A stretch of DNA of 64,000 bases from Plumapathes pennacea (taxonomy: Eukaryota; Cnidaria; Anthozoa; Antipatharia; Myriopathidae). Below the pieces are notes generated by a model. That model did not search any database. It was not told the origin of the DNA and saw nothing but the letters and a program-made list of their open reading frames with translations. Shown here in pieces: positions 12,120-24,283 of this stretch (position 1 is its first letter; every line of letters begins with the position of its first letter). The DNA lies in contig OZ038471.1 in the NCBI GenBank assembly GCA_964036295.1, positions 6,260,001-6,324,000 on the forward strand. The letters are read 5' to 3'. Position numbers and translations under genes: made by a program.

Positions 12120-12632
12120 GTGTGTGAAGTTCGAAACAACTCACAAGAGATGGCTAATACTCAGATAGAGGCTAAAACTAAGGAACTATTTGCATTACTA
12201 AAGACAAACTTCAAGGATGAGGATGAGCTGAAGAAAAGGCTGAAAATTGACTTATTACATCATTTGAAAGGTTTTTTGCCACGATGGGATCAGTGTAATC
12301 AGATGACGAGGCTCGAGGGCTACCAAGCACTTTTTCACCAAATTGATGGTCTAGCGGAAAAACGGAGAAACAAATGGTTTTACATTGGCTATATGGGACG
12401 AGAGCACTGGAATAGTCCCTACCTGTGGGATACAGAATCCCAAAATGCCCGCTTCCATGGTCTTGTCAAGAGTCACACATACTACACATATCTTGAAGGC
12501 AAAAGAGGAGAAAATGAGGATGCGTTAATCGGAATGTTCCGTGGTCACCGACATTGTCTTAACACCCAAAACCGTGGTAACACATTCAACGAGGGTATTG
12601 TTTACGTACTGGTTTATAATCAAAGGGGTTGA
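12120..12632 (+). CDS. Single-exon ORF of unknown function, up to 170 aa
   Basis: The ORF reads without interruption for 170 codons. The second Met (12150, MANTQIEAKTKELFALL) may be the real start because the helical, charged N-terminus begins there. Residues 20-60 are rich in Lys, Glu and Leu and may form a helix (DEDELKKRLKIDLLHHLKGF). The C-terminal half is aromatic and Gly/Asn-rich (WFYIGYMGREHW, IGMFRGHRHC). No signal peptide or membrane segment is visible. I do not recognise the family. It lies about 280 bp upstream of a virus-like pseudogene, so it may be part of the same integrated element or a lineage-specific gene. Confidence 0.45.
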   Translation: MCEVRNNSQEMANTQIEAKTKELFALLKTNFKDEDELKKRLKIDLLHHLKGFLPRWDQCNQMTRLEGYQALFHQIDGLAEKRRNKWFYIGYMGREHWNSPYLWDTESQNARFHGLVKSHTYYTYLEGKRGENEDALIGMFRGHRHCLNTQNRGNTFNEGIVYVLVYNQRG

Positions 12633-12912
12633 GGTTTGAAGTATTTCGTAAGTCATCCAGCTGTAGCAATGCCTTGGACACATGAAATAGACTGTGCTTG
12701 GGGTACTTGTATGTAGGCCGGCACAGTTGTGCCGTGACATCATAACTTCTTTGGATTTTGGTTGTCATTGCGTTTAAATTTCCCACCTGAAACTAGACAG
12801 CACTTCGAAAGGTCGCGACAGTATCCCGAAACTCGGAACATGGCCTTCGAAACTGACGGATGAACAAAAATCACGTGACTTATGACGTCAACTTACACGA
12901 GCCTAGTATAGA

Positions 12913-13799
12913 ATGAATTGTAATCAAATGATTCATGAGTTAAAAGCAATAGGTAATTCCATTTGTGGTTTTTGCTATGAAAATGTAAATGATGAACATG
13001 TTGTAAATGTTCAAAAATGTTATGATAATAGGAAGTTGATTAAAGACGATTGTATGAATGTTTGTAAGAATTGTGGTGTTGTTAACAGTTATGATTTAGT
13101 TAATAGAGTGATTTCGTATAACCCGTTCCGTTTTTATATGCTAATGATCTCGTCTAAATGTTAATAAGATGAAACAATGATTAAAATATGATTAACTTGC
13201 ACGATCAGTATTATTTTAGTATCGCAAGCTTTACTAAGAAACAGGAGACCTCTTGTAAGAAATTAGCTCGATCATAGCCTTAGGAATGAGCTTCCACGAG
13301 TTAGGTGGCTTAGATTCTGAAATACGCTAAATGATAGTGGAACAAATCCTAGTATAGAATTTCCGCGCTTAAGAGTGTTATTCCGACGTCTCTCAGTCTC
13401 TTCCCTCTGTCTATGTCTAAGTATGTGTGTGTGCTAGCTTTTAGAATTGAGTGGAACTCATCAGCATACTATGGGAGAGTTATACGAAATCACTCTAATG
13501 AGTACGTAGATTTCTATAAAAATGGATATAAATTAAATAAGAAGTCTGTTTATCATAGGAAATATTATTTAAATGAATTTTTAACAAAGTTTGAATTAAA
13601 ATACCATAAACGAAATGATATCCTCAATATATTTAAACAGGTGGAAGATGTTATGAGGAAAGTAGAAAAAATGAGGAAGAGGTATCCGATTTTAGACTAT
13701 CTATTTTATAAGATTTTTGAATCAAAGTGTTATTGGGATAACAAACCAGAGTATAAAAATAATATGAAAAAATGTGAAGGAAAAATAGGTAAGGCGTGA
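12913..13799 (+). pseudogene. Broken viral VLTF3-like (late transcription factor) gene
   Basis: Two AT-rich open segments, 12913-13104 and 13500-13799, belong to one interrupted gene. The first ends with two Cys pairs (CGFC and CKNCG) like a zinc ribbon. The second holds a VYHRKYYLNEF motif followed by a lysine-rich helical region. Together these recall the poxvirus/NCLDV late transcription factor 3 family, which is also found in virus-derived elements of invertebrate genomes. Base composition (far richer in A and T than the flanks) supports an origin outside the host gene set. The frame is split by a 392 bp transposon and the segments read into stops or unrelated sequence at the junctions, so it is not functional as it stands. 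Family assignment rests on motif memory only. Confidence 0.5.
13105..13496. mobile_element. 392-bp MITE inside the VLTF3-like gene
   Basis: AGAGTGATTTCGTATAAC at the left end is matched exactly by GTTATACGAAATCACTCT at the right end (18-bp terminal inverted repeats). The 3-bp flank AAT occurs on both sides (13102-13104 and 13497-13499); a 2-bp TA duplication is an alternative reading. The interior has no coding capacity. It inserted after the viral-type gene arrived, giving the order of events. Confidence 0.85.
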
Positions 13800-13973
13800 C
13801 AGGACAAGCGGAGAACTGTTAGGACGTCCTTGAGGAGTGGGTAGAAGTAGAAAGTTGACCAGCAGACTGAACTAGCTGTTTCACCAGTTCCCGACGAAAC
13901 ACACGTTGCAAAGGAGGCTGCTTTCTTCCCTCAGTAACCTCAGAAAATCAAATCTTGTACAGAATGTAGGCAT

Positions 13974-14225
13974 TCAGCACTGCCAAAGACAATACATGGG
14001 AAAACACTTTCTTCCAGCACTTAACAGTCCTGCGCTTGAAGCTGGAATATAGCCAACCATCTGGTCACTTCTGTCAACAGCTCCCATCACCTTGTTGTAT
14101 TCATTCACCACCTCTGGCTTCATTATTAGTTGCTGGATCATTCTTCCCAGTTGGAACAAGTGCAGTGGTGTGGGCTGTGGACAGGCCATCATGACGTCTT
14201 TCCTGTCTTTGAACTTGTAGAGCAC
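13974..14225 (-). pseudogene. piggyBac-type transposase fragment
   Basis: The frame carries LYKFKDRKDV, then KPEVVNEYNKVMGAVDRSDQ, the hallmark region around the last catalytic Asp of piggyBac (PGBD) transposases. Only about 80 residues remain. The normal residues after DRSDQ (aromatic- and Trp-rich) are disrupted and nothing recognisable continues on either side. It is a dead remnant. Confidence 0.8.
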
Positions 14226-15958
14226 CAGAGGTCTATTCAGCCTTCGCGCTAGGTTTTCGAGAAATGCGTTGAAAAACGCGGACCTGCCGTAAAAATGCGT
14301 ATGACGGTCTGAAAAATACGTATTACCATAATTTACTCTAATTTAGGCGCCATTCCACAAAGTACTTTTTCACCATAATCGCTATCGGGTCAAAGGATTT
14401 CTTGAACATGCAGTTGCAGCTTACCAACCTGGCAAATTTTGAATCTTGAAAGAAAAGTAATCTGACTAAGCTATGCAGGTGATGATCATGCACTGTGGCA
14501 GTAAAACTACGGCGAGACACACTAGATTGGTCCCAGTTCTGTTACTGGATCCAGATACTTCAAGTTCAAATTTCAAGTGGTTTTTTGTGCACGCTTTTTG
14601 CTTCAGGGTAACAATTTCTGCTCGCTCTGTTCAGGACACCGTTGTGATTTATTTCATTTTCATAAACGCAGAAAAAATGTGTAAATCTTTGTATCTGTCA
14701 AAGTGTTTTGCCATGCATTTGAGTTTAAGTTTTTGGCTTTGTTGCTTTCAAAATACAATATTGTTGTCATTTGCAACGGAATTCTATGAGTCTTTACATG
14801 AAAGAGAGAATTTGGCTTTGTTGATTAAATACAATTGCTATCATTGGCAACGAACATTCTATCAGTGAGTCTTTATATGACAGAGAGGTCCGTGACTGAC
14901 GAACATTAAGAATCGAGATAGCGTCACGAATAGTTACCCTCACAGAGCTTCGGGATTACTGTGTTGAAGGGAGAGTTCGTGTTCCCTCAGAAAGTAGCAC
15001 TTTTGCAGTTAAATGTGATTTGGGGATGCTGATACCTGTAGCTCTGGCCCTGTTTAAGACACAAATTGGGTAATTTTCATTCGTGCTTTAATTTGCGATC
15101 CTGTTGAAGACCGGACTCAAGACATCCTTTAGTTTACGAGTGCCATACCATATGACAAATTAACTCTTTTGTGCAAAGAACGCACTTTATCGGCAAAGTG
15201 TTTGAATTTTTCGAACTCCGGAGCCATGACAAAATTCGGCGCTTTTCAAGACCTTTTAAAGCTTAGATTGTATGCCCTGTTTAGACAGAGAACCCTGAAC
15301 ACAAAACCTGTTCAGCGCCCCTTTCAGGAAATACAGGGGAATATGTACCCAACAGATAACCCAAAAAGTACGAGTTTCATGTGCTGAACGTTCTTTATTC
15401 AGATCTCAATTAAGTGTCAGCATCACGCAATTTCCTTTTCTCCTGGTTTTTGTTTTCTGGCAAGAGCCAAAACGATTTGCTCGATACCACGAGTACAACT
15501 CTGATCGGTCACTGCGTCTGAGTTGTGATTAAAAAGAAATAATATTTTTCCCCCGAGCTCTGCGATGGTACATGTAATCAAGAGCTCAATGGGAACGTTT
15601 CGCTTTTTCGACCAATGGGGTCGCTATCTCGCATTTTAGATTTCCTCACGCGTAATTTCGAATAGTATTGGCGAAATTTACATACCTTCCAGCCTCGGAG
15701 AAAGTAAACAAGCGACTTGTGTTATACGAAGGTAGTATGGACTTGCAGGATTTCAGTGTCACGTTTGAGTTTCACTACCAGTGCATTCTCGATTTCGTAT
15801 TTAATGTAGTAGATGACAATAATCTCAGATTTAGGCATGGGTCGCACTTAAGCAAAGTTGCCGTCTTTGCCGGCGAAAATAAACACAAATGTTTGCAACC
15901 GCAACCGGAAGGGAAAAACTTTGACAACTGATTAGGGTCGCGCTTGTCGGAGGTCTTA
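14226..15958. other. Gene-free stretch
   Basis: Open frames at 14473-14868, 15169-15387 and 15668-15931 show no motif or splice context that I can support. No tRNA-like or repeat structure stood out by eye. Confidence 0.5.
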
Positions 15959-16267
15959 TTAGATAAAGCCAGATTTTTCGGATGATTTGGCTTTCCGTGC
16001 CTCTCGGCTCTCGATGCGGTCAAAATTTTCCGCCCACAGGTCGATCAACATGTTTTCCTCTTCGGTCGACCAGAGATCGTATGATCTTCTCCCCTCTGAT
16101 CCGGACGACGACGACGATGAAGGGGTTGAAGCGGTCACCGGCGAGCTCTCCTGTGAATTGGCAGCCTGTGGCACGGGATACGACGGAAACTGCTGCTGGA
16201 GAGGATGGTCAACATCATACGCCTGGAATTGTGGAGCGGGGTAACAGAAACCACGACGTCCGTCCAT
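15959..16267 (-). pseudogene. Myb/SANT-like DNA-binding fragment (Harbinger-type transposon)
   Basis: From the Met at 16267 the frame encodes a Pro/Tyr/Gln-rich leader, a Ser-rich run and then RRSYDLWSTEEENMLIDLW and FDRIESREARKA, the first part of the Myb/SANT-like domain of PIF/Harbinger-associated proteins. The usual continuation (second and third helices, with conserved Cys and Lys) is absent: the frame runs into KSSEKSGFI and a stop. No good donor site follows the last match, so truncation is more likely than an intron. It is more GC-rich than its flanks. Confidence 0.65.
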
Positions 16268-17390
16268 TGCTGCAGAGCGCGGGCAAATAAAAATCCCGCG
16301 CTTTTCGAAATATAACACAGGATGACAGGACTTGACAGCTACCGCTCAGATTGCCATTCTTCAACTCGATTTTCGAAAGATCTGCCTGCCCCACCCAAGC
16401 ACTACGGCCTCTTTGATGTTTCTGCCGATTTGCAAAGTTTTGCCAAGCTACAAAACTTGGGGTCGCATTTCGCGACGGGCGCCGCTGACAGATTTCAACC
16501 GCAGAGTAAACAAATCCTCGCCAAACTTTGCTAAGTGCGGCCCATGCCTTACCTCTCGGGCGCGAAGGGGTAATCAATCTGAGTTTCAGTTTTATAGACG
16601 GCAGCCTTGCGTTCCACTTCTGAAACTGGTACGTCCTGTATGTTGATAGATTTTTATAATGCTCCGGTCGGATTAAAGGATTGAAAGCCTCTCCAGGCTG
16701 GCCTCACGTTTACACTGCACGGAGTAGGTTTTCTGGCGAAAGCCGCTCCGGACCGGTAGTGTCTTAAGGTGGTGTTACACTGGTTGATTTGCAACGATAC
16801 GATGTTGCGCTAAAAATTGTTCAGGTGTAACACCCCATTGCGAACGATTTTTCGCAATGTTTGCAGTGCTGCAACGCGTTGCAAGTTTTTGAAAGCGATT
16901 TATAAACTTGCAACACCGTTGCGCGAATTTGGAGCAAATCGGCGTTGCAAATTGACTAGTGTAATACCAGCTTTACACTGCGCAGAGCGTTCCAAAGTCC
17001 TATCCGTTAAAACGTAGCCTCGAATTTTAGTTCTTTTAGCACGGAGAAAAAAAAACAAATCACGCAATTGCTTGAGACAATGCCAGGTTTGAATACCTGT
17101 TCTAAGTAAATAAGTTTCCCACAGGAAGCATATTTAGTTTACCAGAAAAATACACTCGATCGAATTCATATCTGCGATTATCGCATTAAAAAGTAGCTGT
17201 GTGTAATGCGCCGATAAATTCGAAACGTGAGCAACAACTCAAATTCCCCACCCCTCCATGGTAGGTCAAATTCCCCACCCTAGGGTCAGAGCGTTCTTTC
17301 ACAAATTTCCGCCTCCCCGGGCAAAGGAGGGTACGGGGATGGTGACGTTTCCATTTGATTTGCGCATAGTTCCTCGTCGGAGCTCGGCAC

Positions 17391-17602
17391 ATTAAGCCTT
17401 TCACTCCCAAGAGTGACCAACTTCAATTTTCTCCTTCAGTTTCTCACCAAAATATATATATAATACAGAAAGGAGAGCTTGGCTTTTGATACCTTGTTCA
17501 GATGAAAACTGATTAATCTATCGATTCTAACTACATTGCTCAAACATTCCTTCTTAAGAGGTTAGGAGAATCCGTATTTTGAACTTGGGAGTGAAAGGGT
17601 TA
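17391..17602. mobile_element. TTAA-type MITE, near-complete reference copy
   Basis: The element reads from TTAAGCCTTTCACTCCCAAG to AACTTGGGAGTGAAAGGGTT. Between the ends are words that recur in most copies: CAATTTTCTCCTTCAGTTTC, GATACCTTGTTCAGATGAAA and TGGGAGAATC-like sequence. There is no coding capacity. The TTAA at the left edge and TTAT at the right suggest piggyBac-type mobilisation, in keeping with the transposase fragment at 13974-14225. Confidence 0.8.
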
Positions 17603-18072
17603 TGCGAGATAGTTAAACGAAAGCTTTACTTTACTCTTGCATGTTTTAATTACGTCATAGTTTCTCTGGCCCGAGGAGGACTGTGACGTAATTAAAACAT
17701 CACACCTTTCTGTACTGTATATCATTATTTCGACGTCGTTGTTGTCGAAAATTTTTAATGTCGAAGTATTTGGTACGTTTCGTGTTCAGTCCTGCTATTT
17801 GCTTTGCCTAAAAGATGGGTAAGCTGACCGAACGTATTCTTGGACTTCAGGGCAAAGATAAAGTGCAGGGCGACGGCAACTGAGCAAAACTACGCTGTCG
17901 AGCATCGATACACGTGGAGACGAGTTATTTGCCTGGTGAGTTTTGAGTTCACTGCCTTCGCATTACGTTTAGGGTTTCATCCCAGTCAGTACATGTACAT
18001 TTAACACAGCCAAAAGACATTGTTAGCTTACAGAATGTGTTTCTTTGCACACAGAGCTCAAACGACGAGATG

Positions 18073-18168
18073 TGGAATGGACAAATGGACCTTTGGAATT
18101 GAGTAATGGACGAACCTGGATGGAATGGACAAATGGACTGTTGGAATTAAGAAATGGACTAGCATGGA
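18073..18168 (+). repeat. Two-unit 48-bp tandem repeat
   Basis: Units 18073-18120 and 18121-18168 both begin TGGAATGGACAAATGGAC and end GGAT-like, with several substitutions between them. Frames over it (18023-18242) are repeats, not genes. Confidence 0.8.
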
Positions 18169-21100
18169 TAGTAACAAGCAATGGTTCCTGCAAGGACACA
18201 AGCGCCATACTACTGCAAAGTAGGGCTTACTATTGTGGTTAATGATACAGGTTTACGAAGGCTGATCGGTACCATGTATTTCCGTGATAAAATTACTGAC
18301 TAAATTTGACTTATAATTTACTGTCGACAAGCTTATTGGATTTTATTTTACAAAACGGAGCTTCGCGTCGTATCTTTGCTTCAAACAAATTGCCCATCTT
18401 CAAAACAGTTATTTTACGGTGCATGGAACTTATCAGCTGATATATTCGTTACTGCAATGAGGTGTTTCGATAATTTTTCGGGGTTCGCGTCTTTTCTCGT
18501 GTAAGAAGTATCCCTTTCAGTCAGTCCAGATTCAACAATGATTTGGCTTAAACGGACATTCTTTTATGTTATTTGAATTTTACATTCAATGTGTTCACCA
18601 AAAAATATTGGCAAATAGATTTCGTTATGATTTGCTGGAAATCAGTGCTTCAAGTCAAGTGTATGTTCTATCGAGACACCTCATTTCGAAGTTAGCCAAG
18701 CTTACTTTAAATGACTGCAAACCCGCGAGATTCAAAGTCATTTTTGTGGCAAATGCAAACCTTCAGCTTAGTGCTACAGATATTGACGGAGTTTTAAGTC
18801 GCGAAAACATTTTCCTCGGAGACCACACAAGTGATTATACTTAATCTATTGTTTCTTGACAAAAAGTATTCACCTTTTTTTTTAGCTCGAGTTCGGCGCA
18901 ATATCGAGCGCGATTTTTTATGTAACAGCCGAGAATTTACGGTATACGCACTTATTCTCAAAATTAGCTCATGTGTTTTCTACATATCTGCTATTCTGTT
19001 GGTTTGTTTCATGTTCAAACTCAAGCTGAGCGAACGAAGTGTTTTCTTCTCGTGCGATTTTCCCTTGCGAAACAAATACAAAACCCTCATCTGTTTCTTA
19101 TCATGTCCAATTTTGCGTCAACGGCATTGCAGTCATTTTAGTATGCTTGATCTGTGCATGTAATGGGAAATGGTTGTTTCTTTCGAATCACTGAAAATTT
19201 AATCGCGAATTTCAAGTGAAACTTTGTGATGCTGAAACAGGAACGAGAAAGCTAGGGCAATTTTTATCTCGGGAAATTTCAAATGAAAATTTGTGTTCGA
19301 AATAGGAATCTTGCTCAATTGGTTAGTCGCAAATTTTAAATGGAACTTTGCGATGGTCAATTGGAACGTTGTTTTGCTATATGCACAGATTTTCTTTACA
19401 TTTTGACTTCGGGTTTTCAGGCTAAATAACAGCCATTTGAACAATTTGGTGCGAAGCTAAAACTTCCATTCTACCTTGATGATTTTCTAGTGATTCAACA
19501 ACCATATCCCATGTGCGTGTTTATTAGGAGCAAGGGAATACTTTCCCTCCTTATTTCAAAAAGGATTTGAAACGGGAGGCTCTGAGAAACGTTTCATTTT
19601 GGCTCCGATATTCTTGATTTGGCTAAAGACTTATGCCAACTTCATGCGCCGAATTTAACATGAACGGACGCAATGCAAAAGATTCTTTTGCCTCAAAACA
19701 TTGTGCAGTTGAATATCGTAATTTTCATCAACCTTTTTCCTTCGCGTTATCAGCTTTCCGTTTCTCAGAGCCTCTCCTTCAATTTACTTTGCTTAACTAC
19801 TTGGTTCGCGGAAGGGCTTTGAAGTAGTAATAGTAATAGTGGTTGTAACAGTTTAGTGGTGCTCTTGTACTACTAGTACAACTCTATTACTCTTGCTGTT
19901 TCAAAGTCTGATCAATAACCTCATTAGGTAAGCAAAAAAATTTGACTATAACTGGTGCCATCCGCTAACCCCGACCAACCTCCCCTACCGGAAAATTTAC
20001 TTATATACACTCTGAATGTGACGTCAATAAAGTTTGAAAAGGATCATGGTCTTATGTCATCTTTAATTATAAAACAAGTTTTGCAGGTTATACTGCATAT
20101 TACATATTCATGTACATCATATCGAGTCTTCGCTCATCAAACTCATTCACTAAAAAGCTAAAGGCTGCAAACATTTCCAAATACACCGAATGGACGGTAT
20201 ATATATGAAATGAAGCAGCCAGTGCATCACAAGTAAAGATACATCATGCCTCGATAAAATTTGGTGTGGACTTGCTTTTCATTTCCCGCGGTTCTAATTC
20301 GCTAAAATCTCTCCCGAAAATGCAAACAGTCAATTTATTTCCCTCGACAGTGAAAGCAAAATAAATTTGAGGCATTGGATATCTTTTACCTGTGACGCAC
20401 CTACAAAGAGACACACATACGTCTTTATTAAACACATCAATGAACAGAGTTACTTGGTATAAATAATCGAAAGAAGATTACAAGTAGGTGCTTAGCCGAA
20501 GGGATCATCTAGGATAACCAAGGATAAACTAGGATGGAGGAAGAGAAATGCGCACTACTCGCAAATGACAATGAATAAATTAGTTTTCGCAAGAAAAATC
20601 GATTTGAAATTGCCCAACAGGAAAGTTAATAAATTAGTTTTTGCAACAGCGACATAAACATTCTCTTGAAATTAAACCGCGATAGCTTCGTGAAGCAACT
20701 TTTAATTCAAAACACGGCGTCATGAACTAAAATTTAACAAGAGTACTCGTCGAAGAATAAAAATTGTGCGACGGAATCAAAACGACTTCAAATCCAATCA
20801 ACACACACAAAAAAAAGCGCGTAATCCTCTTCCAACCATCCCAACTTAACCACAAACTAAACAGTTTTAACTCAAGCAATGCAAAAAAATTCGAAGAAAA
20901 AGCCTGGCCAAAATATCGGAGACTAATTAGTGAGGCCACCAAAGTTGGCGGTTAATGAATAGAGAAGACACGAAACAACTGGTTGTAAAACTTGCCCGAA
21001 CAGAATATTCCACAACTGCAATATTCTTACGCTTAATATTTTCAATGATATTGTACTAGACAAGACAATTTCGCGTCAACGGCTTGAGAAATACTGTACA

Positions 21101-22340
21101 AGTTTGTGCTACAATCAACGCGAGGGCAACTAAAAAAATTACAGCAGTTTCGAAGACGAAAATTATGCACTTCGCAGAAAACACGAGCAAAAACAACGAC
21201 GGTTTTATGTGGGAGAAAGAGAAACGATAAATTTACAAGCAGAAACATTAAAAACGTAATATCGATATATGCGTAACAACGTTTTCACAACGAACAAAAA
21301 AATTTACGCGCAAAAAAACAAGCGCCAATCGTTCACGTTTTAAGAAAAAGAGCAAGAAAAAAGTTGAAAAAAAAAAAAAAAAAAAAAGCGCGAGCAAAAT
21401 ACTAGCTCTTTGTGAGCCAAACTGATTGGACATCATTGTTTTCAGCAGCCAATATATGCATGATTTGCCTAATTTATCATTTTGGGTTATTCTGCATAAT
21501 TATCGCCACCGAACCTGAAAATTTTGGCAATTTGGATCAAAAACAGCCATGCAGCGAAGAAATAACGACCTCTTGCAATAATATGCTGTTCACACGTATA
21601 TGACAGATAACAAATCAGGGTTTTGCCCGAAGTAGTAACAGTAAAACTAATTCAAAAGTGCCCTCGCGTTTAAAAGTCCTACTTGTTCACGAATTAATGC
21701 AAAGGAAAGTCTTGGAGCGGATTGAACTGACTGAGAACGTTTGGAAGACCTCTTTTAAAGACAAAATAAATAACATCATGCATTACTGTAGAATAGCATT
21801 AACGAAACAGAGCTTACGGTTTTCTGTGCAATAAATTTCTGCAGTCGTCTTCTGTTTAAAGCCATCTGCAGCCAACTATTTCTTGTAAAGTTTGAGTCAA
21901 CTCCATGTGCCACATTTCTTTTCCACTGTCCTGAAAGCTGCGTGGCGTAAAAGCTTCGCCATTTTGGTCTTCAAATCTCTTCTCACAAACACGTCCATCT
22001 TCGTCGGAGTCTTCTCACAAATGGCTTCTGTGCACGATGGAACGAAACGTGTGAAAAATGCAGTCAAACCGGTTTTGGCCCGTTTGTCCCGCATCCTAAT
22101 TTTATACACATGGGACGCATGAACAAAACAGCGCGTGGGGTGGGATGGGCGGTTTGGGTTATAAGTAAAAGGCCACCACCATAAACCTAAAAAACTTAGG
22201 GGAGGGGTGGTCTAACTACACTGCATATACGCGCATTCACTTCGACATTTAATTAAAAAACATAGAGGGAGGGGTGGTCTAACTTGACTGCGTATCCGCG
22301 TATCCAATTCGACATATACCGGTACCTCAAAAACGTAAGG

Positions 22341-22391
22341 TGGGTGGGGGAGGGGAGGGAGGGGAGGGGAGGGGGGGGGGGGGGGGGGGGT
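22341..22391 (+). repeat. G-rich homopurine tract
   Basis: Runs of GGGAGGGG lead into about 20 consecutive G. The tract could form quadruplex structures; assembly length is unreliable here. Confidence 0.8.
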
Positions 22392-22474
22392 TATCCACCA
22401 TTTTCTAGGGGTTGCCTTTCTTTTTGTTTGTTTTTCTGCTCCGGGCGATTCAGTGATGCCCGGTTCTAATACTA

Positions 22475-22760
22475 TTCTGTCAGTTGATCTTCATGTGGTC
22501 GATGCCTGGGATTGTCGATATCCCCGCCATTGTACGCTCGGCACTGGTCTGAGTACGCCATCTTACTGGGCTGGACGACCGTGTTGTCGGATGATCGGCA
22601 GCAAGTTGTTCGCATAACGTCGTTCCGCAATCTCCGCGAAGGCGATGACGGGCACGCGGAGCAATCAACCATTTCAAAGAGCCACACTTCTTGGACAGGG
22701 AGGGCGGCCACGATGATACTTACGACTGTCACAGAACAGCGACTCGTCGACACGCACTGT
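22475..22760 (-). pseudogene. Probable Merlin / ISXO2-type DDE transposase remnant
   Basis: Across shifting minus-strand frames I read VWLFEMVDCSACP, then AFAEIAERRYANNLLPIIRQH, then YSDQCRAYNG, an order that matches the core of ISXO2-like (Merlin) transposases (WV-G, R..L.PII..H, SD.W.AY). Frameshifts and stops separate the pieces, so it is dead. The segment is GC-richer than its surroundings. The match is from memory and needs a profile search. Confidence 0.5.
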
Positions 22761-22932
22761 ATCTGTGTGTTAAAAATGAAAAAGATTGCCAAATGCATAT
22801 TAGTTCTGGTTGCCATGCTGTTTGAGAAACAATTAGCTTAATTAGCGCACCATTAACGCACATGATCAATCTGTCTCTCGGTTCTGGTGTGGTCCCTGAC
22901 CAAATGAAGATTGCGCGCGCTATTCCTTTAGT

Positions 22933-23140
22933 AACCCTTTCATCCCAAGTTCAAAATGCAGATTCTCCCAACCTTTTACAAGGAAATTGTATGAGTGATG
23001 TAGCAAGAATTGATAGTTTAATCAGCTATCATCTGAGCAAGGTATCAAAAGCCAAGTTCTCCTTACTGTATGGTATATTTGTATTGCCAAAACTGAAGGA
23101 GAAAATAGAACTTGATCACTCTTGGGAGTGAAAGGATTAA
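22933..23140. mobile_element. TTAA-type MITE copy
   Basis: Near full length, from AACCCTTTCATCCCAAG to CTTGGGAGTGAAAGGATTAA. It lies in the orientation opposite to that at 17391-17602, judged from the internal TGAGCAAGGTATCAAAAGCC word. Confidence 0.75.
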
Positions 23141-23831
23141 ATTGGATGTCCATTCTTTGCTAACAAATTATAGGCCTTTAAGTTTTTGAATAAACACAAC
23201 ATCCTTTCTTGTAATCAATATGGATTCAGAAAAAAAAAACTTAGAAAATTAGAACATTAAGGGGTATGCAATTTCCCCAGAAAACCTGTTATTGACTTAG
23301 TTATCAACTTCTTCTCCTGTTTCGAAAACAGAATAGCTGATGTTACACAATGCAGCCAGAAAATTTCAAAAGAACACGATTACCGGCTATTCTGTCTATT
23401 CTGAATAAACAACTCTTCTGTCTATTCTGCTATCAGGAGCAGAATGAGTCCCCCCCCAAAAAAATGATTACTTTTTATTCCGGAATACGAATAAATGGAT
23501 TAATCCATGCCCTAACTTTACTCCAGTACTTTTTATATGATAAACCGTCATCACTGTCACATGTTACTTTTGCAAGGGTAAAGACAATAGCAACAGTAAC
23601 ATCTGCCTCAAGATCAATATTGAGAACTAGAGAAAGATCAAAAGAAGGTCACAGAATACCTGAGAGACTACTTCTTTACATTGGCCAAAAGTATTGGAGG
23701 TGATGATATAATAAGGAATAACACAGAGCAGAACTTTAATTACTCATCATCCTAGTATCCAAGAAATAAGAAACAGATCAGGAAACAACACAACCAATGA
23801 GCCATTGTGTTGAAAGTTGTAAAATCAGACG

Positions 23832-24270
23832 ATGGTAGGTGAGGCCCTTGCAAACACTAACACCAGAAAGGCAACAGGAAGTGATAACCTTCCTTCCAGA
23901 GTACTAAAGTTAGCAGCAACTGAACTGGCCCCCTCACTCTCCAACATATTCACCACCAGCATAGAACAAGGATATAGGGGCCAGAAAAATGAACAGTATG
24001 TGGACCCTAGTATTTACCAAGGAGGAGTACAGAACTATAAACCAATTACCGTGCCACCAGGCATGCATGACAAAGTATTTGAACAACTTTTAAGAAAACA
24101 AGTCTCAGACTACATGGACCAAAGGCTAAGCGGCAATCTGACAGCTTACAGGAAAAATCACAACTGGCAAACATGATGAGACTTGCTGAAGAATGTTAGA
24201 AGTCAATCAATAACAAAAAATTGTCCGTATTTTGGCAACCATCATGAGCAAGGTGTTTGAATACCTTTAG
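23832..24270 (+). pseudogene. Non-LTR retrotransposon reverse-transcriptase remnant
   Basis: The frame reads NTRKATGSDNLPSRVLK, then NYKPITVPPGMHDKVFEQLL and a LTAYRK motif, the order found in the fingers region of LINE reverse transcriptases. The catalytic YxDD region is absent. After 24176 the match continues weakly in other frames with stops. It is a truncated, decayed copy of CR1/L2-like type. Confidence 0.75.
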
Positions 24271-24283
24271 GTCCCTCCACTCC

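Larger units (their letters stand above)
16268..22340. other. Long gene-free, AT-rich stretch
   Basis: Apart from a MITE copy (17391-17602), a 48-bp tandem duplication (18073-18168) and a poly-A run (about 21367-21387), I see no supported gene. Frames at 18566-19163, 20727-20955 and 21892-22122 occur on both strands with skewed composition and no motifs. GTTGCAA/TTGCAAC words cluster at 16780-16960. Confidence 0.5.

Noticed and set aside
12902..13360. CCTAGTATAGAAT present at both 12902 and 13347
   Set aside because: A 13-base match might mark a junction of the viral insertion, but one copy is inside the later MITE, so it is probably coincidence.
14473..14868. 131-codon plus-strand frame
   Set aside because: Hydrophobic and Cys-rich by composition only; no family resemblance or gene structure.
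18566..19163. Adjacent frames of 92 and 110 codons
   Set aside because: AT-rich chance frames in different phases without donor or acceptor sites linking them.
23350..23703. 117-codon plus-strand frame
   Set aside because: Contains simple-sequence and repeat-like DNA; no motif found.
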